The notes beneath the pieces are model-generated. The model was not told where the DNA came from, made no database searches, and worked only from the letters and a program-made list of their open reading frames with translations. From an uncultured Planctomycetaceae bacterium (GTDB lineage: Bacteria > Planctomycetota > Planctomycetia > Pirellulales > Pirellulaceae), in contig CAIYOB010000867.1 of the NCBI GenBank assembly GCA_903927685.1, forward strand, positions 1 through 12,004: 12,004 nucleotides of DNA, given 5' to 3'. How positions within the stretch are numbered: position 1 is the first letter of the stretch; each line of letters begins with the position of its first letter. The translations under genes were made by a program, and so were the position numbers. Shown in pieces: positions 1 to 6,326 of this stretch.

Positions 1-2
1 AG

Positions 3-920
3 GCCACGGAGGGAGGCACTGACGTCGAACAGGGCCGCAGCCGCCCTGCGTTCGGGATGATGACCAATGTCCTGGCGGCTTTGTTGCCGACGTCAGACCG
101 AGCCAAGCGAATGATTGATCGGGAACTGAAACAGGCCGGCTTCTACGCACCGTACGCCCGGGCAGACTACTTTGCCACCCGCAACGTGGCCCTTTTTTCT
201 TGGATCCTGCTGGTTGCCTTCACCGCTGTCGCGGTGTACGACCCTAAACAAGACTATACCCTGATGGTATTGTTCGTGGGCGTTGTCTTTGCCATCATCA
301 TTTTTGGCATGCCTCGACTCGTGCTGCAGACGCAGGCCCGGCACCGGGTCAGCAGTATTCAGTCGGCCTTGCCCGATGGTCTGGACATGCTGAACATGTG
401 TATGACCGGAGGCTTGTCCCTGGAGATGGCCTTTGAGCGCGTCAGCCGCGAGATCCGCTCGCCGCATGGTGATTTGGCCACCGAGTTCGACATTATCCGG
501 CGGCACTCCGAGACGCACACCATGGAACGGGCGCTGGATCTGTTCGCGGGTCGGATCGACACCCCGGAGATTCGGTCGCTGGCCGCCGTCACGTCCCAGT
601 CAGTACGTCTGGGAAGCGATGTTGGGACCGCGCTGCGGGAGTACGCCGACAGCATGCGGACCAGCCAGCGGCAACGGGCCGAGGAACGCGGAAATCGACG
701 TTCGGTAGCGATGCTGTTTCCGGTCGCCCTGTGCCTAGCGCCGCCGGTGTACATCATCCTCCTGGGACCGGCAGTGTTGGAATTGCGGGATTTCGCGTTG
801 CGGGAAAACCGCGCGGGGGGGGTGCTGTCACCGAACGTCGAGATGCTGCAGGACGGGCTCACGGCGCAACGCCTCGGCGGTCAACCGCGAACGACAGCCG
901 CGCCGGCACCGAGCCCGTGA
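3..920 (+). CDS. tadC: TadC-like type II secretion F / Flp pilus platform protein (5' partial)
   Basis: This is probably the inner-membrane platform protein of a Tad (tight adherence, Flp pilus) apparatus, which works with TadB and the TadA ATPase at the cytoplasmic membrane. Counting from the first in-window Met (base 57), two hydrophobic segments lie at about residues 44-62 and 67-88. The T2SSF domain follows from about 104 (ALPDGLDMLNMCMTGGLSLE, then a glutamate/arginine-rich helical stretch and RLGSDVGTALREYADSMR near 184-201). A last membrane segment lies at about 216-237, followed by a 50-residue proline/alanine-rich tail. The frame is open to the left edge with no stop from base 3, and residues before Met57 continue without a break, so the real start and a first membrane helix are probably outside the window. 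The ATGs at 57 and 60 are the only in-window ATG starts and have no clear Shine-Dalgarno. A run of eight G lies in the tail at 815-822. The family is clear; choosing TadC over TadB or GspF rests on size and domain order. Confidence 0.85.
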   Translation, partial: ATEGGTDVEQGRSRPAFGMMTNVLAALLPTSDRAKRMIDRELKQAGFYAPYARADYFATRNVALFSWILLVAFTAVAVYDPKQDYTLMVLFVGVVFAIIIFGMPRLVLQTQARHRVSSIQSALPDGLDMLNMCMTGGLSLEMAFERVSREIRSPHGDLATEFDIIRRHSETHTMERALDLFAGRIDTPEIRSLAAVTSQSVRLGSDVGTALREYADSMRTSQRQRAEERGNRRSVAMLFPVALCLAPPVYIILLGPAVLELRDFALRENRAGGVLSPNVEMLQDGLTAQRLGGQPRTTAAPAPSP

Positions 921-965
921 GAATCTGATCGTTCAGTGGGGCTGTCAGTTCGGGGCCTGATCCTC

Positions 966-2066
966 GTGACCGAAACGAACCCGCGTCCTGCCGATCCGCT
1001 CGTATCCGTGGTTTTGCCTTGCTATAACGAGGCGCGGGTACTCGGGAAACTGACCGATTTGATCCTGCGCTCTGCGGAACGGAGCCACTGCCGCTTCGAG
1101 ATTCTGTACGTCAATGACGGGTCGACCGACGAATCGGAGCCCATTCTGAATGGCCTGGCGGCGGCCAATCCGTCGATTCGCGTGCTCCACCTGTCGCGGA
1201 ACTTCGGGCATCAGGCGGCCGTCCAGGCCGGACTGGAGTACGCCCGCGGCGACGCCGTGGTCGTCATGGATTCGGACTTGCAGGACGACCCGGCCGCGAT
1301 CACCGAATTCCTGGCCCACTGGCGCGCCGGATACGACGTGGTGTACGCCGTGCGGCACAGCCGCAAAGAGAGCCCCCCCAAGCGGTTTCTGTTTTACGCC
1401 TTCTACCGTATTCTGAATGCCGTTGCCGAGATCCCCATCCCGCAGGATGCTGGCAACTTTGGGCTCGTGGACCGCACGGTGGTCAAGCACATTCTGCAGC
1501 TCTCGGATCGCGATCGCTTCTATCCGGGTTTGCGCCGCTGGGTCGGGTTTCGGCAGATCGGGGTCCGTGTCGAGCGGTTGGCGCGGCACGACAGCAGGCC
1601 CCGCGTCTCCCTGAAGCAGTTGTTCGGCTTGGCCAAGACCGCCGTTTTTTCGTTTTCGCGGGTGCCGTTGGCGGTGTTCTACATGGTTGCGGTGGCCTCG
1701 GCATTCGTGTGTTGCGGCCTGACGGCGTTCACGTTGTACCACAAACTGCTGACGGGTTTGGCGACCCCCGGTTGGACTTCGATCACGATGGCGGCGTCTT
1801 TCTTTGGCGCGCTGAACGCGCTGGGGATTGCGATCCTGGGCGAGTATGTCATTCGGATCTATGATCAGGTCCGGGCCCGCCCGCTGTACCTTGTCTCACG
1901 CCAAGTCAACTTCGAGCGACAGCCGAACGACGGATTGTGCCCAGCGGACGATGACGAAAGACCCGAAATTGAGACAGAGCAGGACAGAATGGCCAGGGTC
2001 GAGAGAATAACGAATGCCCGAGCCCGAGTGATGAACGACCGGGCCGTTCTGATCGCGCACCAATGA
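966..2066 (+). CDS. GtrB/DPM1-like family 2 glycosyltransferase (polyprenyl-phosphate sugar synthase type)
   Basis: This is probably a membrane-anchored GT-A enzyme that moves a sugar from a nucleotide donor to polyprenyl phosphate on the cytoplasmic face. Numbered from an upstream GTG at 936, it shows VSVVLPCYNEA (23-33), the nucleotide-binding VNDGSTDES (59-67), LSRNFGHQAAVQAG (86-99), the metal-binding DSDLQDDP (112-119, DxD at 112-114), GNFGLVDR (173-180) and RFYPGLRRWVGFRQIGV (194-210). Two membrane helices follow at about 243-267 and 283-302, then the typical GEYVIRIYDQVRARPLYLV. I prefer GTG 966 as start: it leaves about a dozen residues before the Rossmann strand and has a weak GGGG at 952-955. 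GTG 936 is the alternative and lies 15 bases after the tadC stop. Odd points: the usual G-x-SKY-x-L segment before the first helix is replaced by DSRPRVSLKQLF (219-230), and a charged tail of about 50 residues extends past the family's usual end. The sugar and acceptor cannot be read from the sequence. Confidence 0.9.
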   Translation: MTETNPRPADPLVSVVLPCYNEARVLGKLTDLILRSAERSHCRFEILYVNDGSTDESEPILNGLAAANPSIRVLHLSRNFGHQAAVQAGLEYARGDAVVVMDSDLQDDPAAITEFLAHWRAGYDVVYAVRHSRKESPPKRFLFYAFYRILNAVAEIPIPQDAGNFGLVDRTVVKHILQLSDRDRFYPGLRRWVGFRQIGVRVERLARHDSRPRVSLKQLFGLAKTAVFSFSRVPLAVFYMVAVASAFVCCGLTAFTLYHKLLTGLATPGWTSITMAASFFGALNALGIAILGEYVIRIYDQVRARPLYLVSRQVNFERQPNDGLCPADDDERPEIETEQDRMARVERITNARARVMNDRAVLIAHQ

Positions 2067-2100
2067 CGTTCGCCCGGCATTCCTGGCCGCGAGCCGCCGG

Positions 2101-2115
2101 CGTCAGCCCACCGGT
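2101..2115 (+). repeat. Left arm of inverted REP-like repeat
   Basis: CGTCAGCCCACCGGT is the reverse complement of the arm at 2184-2198 with one mismatch in 15 bases. The 68-base spacer makes a simple terminator hairpin unlikely. The motif looks like a dispersed palindromic intergenic element of planctomycetes, by recollection rather than by a search. Confidence 0.6.
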
Positions 2116-2183
2116 ACTGCGCAGGCGTCCCTACGCCAACCGACCGCAGTATAACGAGGAATCCGGAACCGAAAAGACAAGAC

Positions 2184-2198
2184 ACCGGCGGGCTGACG
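2184..2198 (-). repeat. Right arm of inverted REP-like repeat
   Basis: ACCGGCGGGCTGACG pairs with 2101-2115 in inverted orientation with one mismatch. Just beyond it the sequence returns through GCGCCCGGT, so the arm can also fold on itself through ACCGG/CCGGT ends. Confidence 0.6.
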
Positions 2199-2253
2199 GC
2201 GCCCGGTTTGCCGATTTGTCGGACCACTGACAACCGACAGCTGACCCATAACC

Positions 2254-4140
2254 ATGACCACTAACGGCAGCGACGCACCGGCATCCGCACCGGCCTTGGC
2301 TCAGGCCGGCGGGATGTCCTGTGTGTTGGCCTGGACGCTGCTGGCACTGTTGCTGATCACCAATGGGCCTCTCTTTGTTTGCATGCCGCTGACGGAGGAT
2401 GCGGCGATGTACGACCTGCAGGCGCGGACTTGGTTGCAGGGCGGCGTGCTGTACCGCGACATCGTGGAACCGAACCTGCCCGGTGCGGCCTGGATCCATG
2501 CCGCCATCCGCGCCACGCTCGGCACCTCCTCGGTGGCCCTACGTTCTGTAGATCTGCTCCTGATCAGCGGCGTTGTGGCCCTGAGCCGCGCGTGGCTCGT
2601 CCGTCTGGGAGGTGCCCCGGCGACGGTAGCCTGGTCCGTCCTGCTCTTGTTTCTCTGCTACTTTTCGCTCAGTGAATGGTGTCATTGCCAACGGGACGGC
2701 TGGCTGCTGCTCCCCGGCCTGGCCGGTCTGACGCTCCGTCAGCGACAGTGGCAGCGCCTGCGATGTGCTCCGCGACCCAGGATGCCCGGGCTGGTTAGCA
2801 CGGCGGGCTGGGCAATCCTTGAGGGTATGTGCTGGGGAGCCGGAGTCTGGCTCAAGCCCATGATTGCGATTCCCGCCTTGGGGGTTTGGTTGCTCAGCTT
2901 GCTGTATATTGGAAACTGGCGGCGGTCGTTGGCCGATTTATTCGGCCTGCTGTCCGGCGGTTTGCTGATGGGCGGTATCGGCGTCGCCGTGCTGGTTTGG
3001 TCGGACGCATGGCCATTCTTCTGGACCATGCTTGTCGAGTGGAACCCGCGTTACGTGGCGGCCGGACGCGAGCAGTGGACGGTGGGCCGATTCGCGGCCA
3101 TGCAAGTTCGCTTCTTCCCCTGGCAACTGCTTCATCTGGTCGCGATCCCCGTTGCCCTAACCGCGGTGGGACGAGCCATCAAGAAATCGTGGACATGTCG
3201 AACCGCCGAAGTACCGAACAGGCGAAACGCTGAGGGGGCGAAACGGCACAGCGCCGATGCAGCGGGATCTCGCTCTCTGGAAAGGTCCGACTCTTCGACT
3301 CTTCGACTCCTCGCCTTTTCGGCTCTCTGCGTGTTTTACCTGGCTTGGCTTCTGCAGTCGTACCTGCTGCAGCATCTGTTCGACTACGTCCATGCTCCTG
3401 GTCTGCTGCTGGCCATCGTGGTGCTCGCGGGCCGGGTGGCAGTGCGGTCGCCAACCGGCAGGAAACAGGATCCGGTGGAATCGAGCCGAGTCGGGAACGT
3501 CGCTCGGTTCGCTGCGAGGAAGGGTGTCTGCGTTCGCCGGGGAGGTCTGGCCCTCGCCGGCTTCGTCGGTCTGGTGCTACTGACTACGCCGGTTGTCCGC
3601 CTCGGCCGCTTGAATTGGTGGTGGCGGTGTGTCCGCGAGGGTAGCACGGCCGAAGTGCGGGACGGGTTGAAGTACTTCTCCGTACCCAGTTGGAGGGACT
3701 TGGAGCGAGTTGCTGACTTTTTGTGCGGTCAAGGCTTGGCTGACCAGCAGTTGACCTGTTACCACAATAGCCTGATTCACCTGTATGGAATGCTGGGAGT
3801 GAAGCCCTCCACTCGACACGCCTATCTCGAACAGGCGGTGGCCTTTTTTCCGGAGCGGCATCCGCTCTTTCTCCAGTCGCTTCGGGAAAGCCGCCAGCGC
3901 TACGTGGTCACAGATCTGGTCGCCAGCGGCCTATCACCTGACCGCATCAATCAGCTGGCTCCCGAGGGCGTCCTGCCGCGACCGCCGCGGTTTCCGTCCC
4001 GGCTGCGGGAGGTGTATCCTTGGTCACAGCCAGCCATCTTTCGTGCGGGACCGTACTTGGTGCACCAAGTACGACCGCCACTCGGGCATCTGGAGTCGCC
4101 TCGTAGTCTTCCTGCCGAGGCAATCGGACACCGTAGGTAG
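2254..4140 (+). CDS. GT-C-like polytopic membrane protein, tandem paralogue 1
   Basis: This 628-residue integral membrane protein probably belongs to the GT-C fold (PMT/ArnT-like enzymes that use polyprenyl-linked sugars on the outer face). After a first helix (about 23-45), an extracytoplasmic loop carries acidic residues in PLTEDAAMYD (45-54), then YRDIVEPNLPG (67-77). This layout is like the catalytic Asp and Y-x-D..N-x-PG loop of GT-C families. Further landmarks are SEWCHCQRD (140-148), GVWLKP (197-202), EWNPRYVAAGREQW (262-275) and QHLFDYVHAPG (373-383). From about 455 a soluble C-terminal domain begins, containing EVRD, HNSLIHLYGMLG and FFPER. A hydrophilic loop at about 308-350 is arginine/serine rich and contains an 8-base tandem repeat at DNA level. 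The gene after it shares all these blocks. ATG 2254 is supported by alignment of the N-terminal helix with that paralogue, although no Shine-Dalgarno is visible. The specific substrate is unknown; the GT-C call rests on topology and loop motifs only. Confidence 0.8.
   Translation: MTTNGSDAPASAPALAQAGGMSCVLAWTLLALLLITNGPLFVCMPLTEDAAMYDLQARTWLQGGVLYRDIVEPNLPGAAWIHAAIRATLGTSSVALRSVDLLLISGVVALSRAWLVRLGGAPATVAWSVLLLFLCYFSLSEWCHCQRDGWLLLPGLAGLTLRQRQWQRLRCAPRPRMPGLVSTAGWAILEGMCWGAGVWLKPMIAIPALGVWLLSLLYIGNWRRSLADLFGLLSGGLLMGGIGVAVLVWSDAWPFFWTMLVEWNPRYVAAGREQWTVGRFAAMQVRFFPWQLLHLVAIPVALTAVGRAIKKSWTCRTAEVPNRRNAEGAKRHSADAAGSRSLERSDSSTLRLLAFSALCVFYLAWLLQSYLLQHLFDYVHAPGLLLAIVVLAGRVAVRSPTGRKQDPVESSRVGNVARFAARKGVCVRRGGLALAGFVGLVLLTTPVVRLGRLNWWWRCVREGSTAEVRDGLKYFSVPSWRDLERVADFLCGQGLADQQLTCYHNSLIHLYGMLGVKPSTRHAYLEQAVAFFPERHPLFLQSLRESRQRYVVTDLVASGLSPDRINQLAPEGVLPRPPRFPSRLREVYPWSQPAIFRAGPYLVHQVRPPLGHLESPRSLPAEAIGHRR
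3288..3311 (+). repeat. Octamer tandem repeat (three units) inside coding sequence
   Basis: CGACTCTT occurs twice in a row (3288-3295, 3296-3303), followed by CGACTCCT (3304-3311). It lies in the variable hydrophilic loop of the first GT-C paralogue. The unit length is not a multiple of three, so gain or loss of one unit would shift the reading frame. Confidence 0.8.
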
Positions 4141-4219
4141 CATCGCGTTCCGAGCCGTCGCTGCTGACTCATAGGCTCCACCCGGACAATCGCGGACGGC
4201 ACGAGGCCAGGCCGATCGT

Positions 4220-4246
4220 AACCCGACGCGAAAGCGGAGATGAATC
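4220..4246 (+). repeat. AACCCGACGCG-type direct repeat, copy 1
   Basis: AACCCGACGCGAAAGCG is followed by GAGATGAATCG. The core CGC-GAAA-GCG can form a small GNRA-capped hairpin. A second copy starts 55 bases downstream with the same flank apart from one inserted base and a small change. I recall very similar ACCCGACGCGTAAGCGAGGG elements as abundant between genes in Rhodopirellula-like genomes. Confidence 0.75.
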
Positions 4247-4274
4247 GATAAACCGTCCGTTGCATCGGATTCCA

Positions 4275-4302
4275 AACCCGACGCGAAAGCGAGGATGAAT
4301 CG
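4275..4302 (+). repeat. AACCCGACGCG-type direct repeat, copy 2
   Basis: AACCCGACGCGAAAGCG is followed by AGGATGAATCG, which is closer than copy 1 to the AGCGAGG form I recall from planctomycetes. With copy 1 it brackets a 28-base spacer. Two units with so short and single a spacer are better read as dispersed intergenic elements than as a CRISPR array. Confidence 0.75.
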
Positions 4303-4312
4303 CATCCGGACG

Positions 4313-4344
4313 TTAAGAACCAACACCGAATTGCGGCCTATACT
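4313..4344 (+). promoter_or_regulatory. Possible weak internal promoter before the second GT-C gene
   Basis: TATACT at 4339-4344 matches five of six positions of the sigma-70 -10 consensus. The only -35-like word is TTAAGA at 4313-4318 (four of six), at an overlong 20-base spacing. If real, it would give a leader of roughly 137 bases before ATG 4488 and make the second half of the cluster independently transcribed. Sequence alone supports this only weakly. Confidence 0.22.
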
Positions 4345-4487
4345 TTATGTACAGGGCCGTTGACGGCACGCCACAAAGGGCATTCGAGGCACCGCGAAGC
4401 GGTTACCGCTCGCCACTGCTCGTGCCTTTCTGGCCGCTCGCGGCGATCATCACCAACCGACAACCTCACACCGGCCATGACGTATAC

Positions 4488-6326
4488 ATGACTGGGGCAT
4501 TTTCTTCTGGGACACTCGCTCTACCGCTACCACTGCTGCCCCGTCTCGACGCGATCAGTCGGCGCCTGGCTTGGTCCGCGGTTGTCGCGCTGTTGGTCAG
4601 CAATGGGCCGTTGTTTCTGTGCATGCCCATCATCGATGATGCGGCGCTCTGGAATCTCCACGTCCAGGTTTTTCTGGACGGGGGCGTGCCCTACCGTGAC
4701 GTGCTGGAGACCAATCCGCCTGGGACACTTTGGCTAATGACCGCCATCCGCTGGCTCCTGGGTCCATCCTCCATCGCCTTGCGAACGGCGGACTTGGTGA
4801 TTCTCGGAACGGTCATTCTCCTGCTCCTGCAAATCCTGCGGGATGTAGGCCTGGGCAAATCCGTTCGCATCTGGACTGGTGCCATCTGCCTGCTGTTCTA
4901 CTTCTCGATCTCTGAGTGGTGCCATTGTCAGCGGGATATGTGGCTGATGGTGGCGTCGCTCGGCTGGTTGTGGCTGCGTGCCCGCCACATTCAGCGAATC
5001 GCGGCGAATTCGCAGCCTGGGATCCAAGTCTTCGGTTGGTCCGTCGTCGAGGGGCTAGTCCTGGGGGCTGGAGTCTGGATCAAGCCGATGGTGCTGCTTC
5101 CCGCGGCGGCAGCTTGGCTGGCGACCACCTGGTGGGTCCGCGGCGGGCGCCGGTCGCTGATCGACGCAGCGGGATTGCTCATGGGTGGATTGCTCATGGG
5201 GGCAGGCGGGGCGGTTTGGATGCAGTGCTCGGGAGTCTGGCCGTACTTCTGGGAGACGTTCCTTGAGTGGAACCCGCGCTATGTGGCTGCCGGGAGAGAG
5301 CACTGGACGCTGCCACGCTTCGCCGGGATGGTCATCCGGCTCTTCCCCTGGCTACTGCTGCACGTCCCCGCCATCGGCTTGTCGGCGGCCGCGCTATGGC
5401 GTACCTGTCGCCCCCTGGCCGGTCGGGTCACCGCGGCTCCCCGAGGCCCTGGTTGCGAGACGGCCGGAATCGCGCCCACGAGACCGTCGCTCGTTGGCGC
5501 GGCCACGGCGAATCTGGTCGCGGTCTTCTATTTCGGCTGGCTGATCCAGGCGTTCACGCTGCAGCACCTGTTCGACTACATTCACGCGCCGGGGGTTCTG
5601 CTGGCGATCCTGACCTGCGTCGTTGCCGCCAGTGTGCGGCCCCGCCCCAGTCCGGCGGGGCAAGTTGCCGGCGTCGCGTTCCTCTTGGTGGCCCTCGTCT
5701 GCTCTCCGACCCTGCGCTGGAGCCGTCTGACATGCTGGCCGGAGTGTTTTCGGCAGGGAAGCAGCGCGGAAGTCCGCGACCGCTTGACCCTGATGCAGTT
5801 TCCGAACTGGCGGGCGTTGGAGCGGGTCGCAGTCTACTTGCGTGAGTGCGGAGTCCGGGACGGCGAGGTTTGCTGTTTTCCGAACAGCACGATCCATCTT
5901 TACGAGCAACTCGGTATTCGCCCGCCGACACGGTATGTCTACCTCGAGAACACACTGGTCTTCTTTCCGGAACGTCGGGAGACGTTGCGTGCGGCCCTGG
6001 CAGCCGCCGCCCCGCGCTACGCGATCACAGACTTGGTCGCGGCCGGGGTCCCGCCGGAGGACGTTCTGCCAATCAGCCCGAAGTTCAGCAGTCCGGCAGC
6101 GCGTTTGGGTGTGGGGCCGGAACGCGTCTTTCCGTGGGAGTTCCCCATCGTATTTCGGACCGGCCGTTACGCCGTTCATCGCACCGTCGGCCCCATTCGC
6201 AGCCTCGAAGTGCGTCCCAACTCACCCCTCTGGCAATTCCGCCCGGCTAAGCGACAGCCGGAAGTGCGGGATGGCCCAAGGCCCGACGCCAAGGGCGACA
6301 CGCCTGCCGGAAGGACGTCAACGTGA
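4488..6326 (+). CDS. GT-C-like polytopic membrane protein, tandem paralogue 2
   Basis: This 612-residue membrane protein is a clear paralogue of the gene ending at 4140. Shared blocks in the same order are NGPLFLCMP with an acidic pair in PIIDDAALWN (47-56), YRDVLETNPPG (69-79), SEWCHCQRD (142-150), GVWIKP (195-200), EWNPRYVAAGREHW (260-273), LQHLFDYIHAPG (358-369), and the C-terminal SSAEVRD (425-431), PNSTIHLYEQLG (465-476) and FFPER (492-496). It is presumably a GT-C enzyme acting on a polyprenyl-linked sugar at the outer face of the membrane, with the first-loop aspartates as candidate catalytic base. I chose ATG 4488 rather than the upstream in-frame ATG 4347 because it places the conserved NGPLF block at residue 39, against 37 in paralogue 1. 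The extra 47 residues have no counterpart. There is no clear Shine-Dalgarno, but a four-codon ORF at 4477-4491 overlaps this start by ATGA. The gene ends in a GTGA overlap with the YfhO-like gene. Confidence 0.8.
   Translation: MTGAFSSGTLALPLPLLPRLDAISRRLAWSAVVALLVSNGPLFLCMPIIDDAALWNLHVQVFLDGGVPYRDVLETNPPGTLWLMTAIRWLLGPSSIALRTADLVILGTVILLLLQILRDVGLGKSVRIWTGAICLLFYFSISEWCHCQRDMWLMVASLGWLWLRARHIQRIAANSQPGIQVFGWSVVEGLVLGAGVWIKPMVLLPAAAAWLATTWWVRGGRRSLIDAAGLLMGGLLMGAGGAVWMQCSGVWPYFWETFLEWNPRYVAAGREHWTLPRFAGMVIRLFPWLLLHVPAIGLSAAALWRTCRPLAGRVTAAPRGPGCETAGIAPTRPSLVGAATANLVAVFYFGWLIQAFTLQHLFDYIHAPGVLLAILTCVVAASVRPRPSPAGQVAGVAFLLVALVCSPTLRWSRLTCWPECFRQGSSAEVRDRLTLMQFPNWRALERVAVYLRECGVRDGEVCCFPNSTIHLYEQLGIRPPTRYVYLENTLVFFPERRETLRAALAAAAPRYAITDLVAAGVPPEDVLPISPKFSSPAARLGVGPERVFPWEFPIVFRTGRYAVHRTVGPIRSLEVRPNSPLWQFRPAKRQPEVRDGPRPDAKGDTPAGRTST
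6309..6315 (+). promoter_or_regulatory. Shine-Dalgarno for the YfhO-like gene
   Basis: GGAAGGA lies 7 bases before GTG 6323, inside the last codons of the upstream gene. It is the strongest ribosome binding site in the window and supports the GTG start and translational coupling. Confidence 0.75.

Larger units (their letters stand above)
2067..2253. other. Intergenic gap between GT2 and the first GT-C gene
   Basis: This gap of 187 bases carries an inverted pair of a GC-rich REP-like motif, annotated separately, and a stretch of degenerate CTGACA/CGACAG words at about 2226-2245 just before the next start. TATAAC at 2150-2155 resembles a -10 box, but no -35 sits at a suitable distance. I see no terminator with a T-tract and no convincing Shine-Dalgarno before ATG 2254. 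Confidence 0.6.
4141..4487. other. Intergenic region between the tandem GT-C paralogues
   Basis: This stretch holds no gene that I can support. It contains two direct copies of an AACCCGACGCGAAAGCG element, a possible weak promoter with TATACT at 4339-4344, and a compound small palindrome at 4391-4410 (ACCGC-GAA-GCGGT overlapping AGCGGT-T-ACCGCT). A four-codon reading frame lies at 4477-4491. The reading frame of the following gene is open back to an ATG at 4347. The residues it would encode before 4488 lack any counterpart in the upstream paralogue and read like translated non-coding DNA. Confidence 0.65.

Noticed and set aside
2150..2155. TATAAC as a promoter -10 box for the first GT-C gene
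   Set aside because: No -35-like sequence lies at a suitable distance upstream.
3190..3311. Frameshift or inserted element in GT-C paralogue 1
   Set aside because: The loop is hydrophilic and unlike its paralogue, but the frame stays open and the conserved QHLFDY block follows in frame, so the gene is intact.
4220..4302. CRISPR array
   Set aside because: There are only two repeat units with one short spacer, no cas gene, and the unit matches a known kind of dispersed intergenic element.
4347..4487. N-terminal extension of GT-C paralogue 2 from ATG 4347
   Set aside because: The 47 extra residues have no counterpart in paralogue 1, cross a palindrome and follow the repeat pair. ATG 4488 aligns the first membrane helix with paralogue 1.
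5394..6179. 261-codon open frame on the minus strand, and similar antisense frames at 945-1742 and 10086-10769
   Set aside because: They lie fully opposite well-supported genes, have no recognisable motif and show the composition of antisense shadows.
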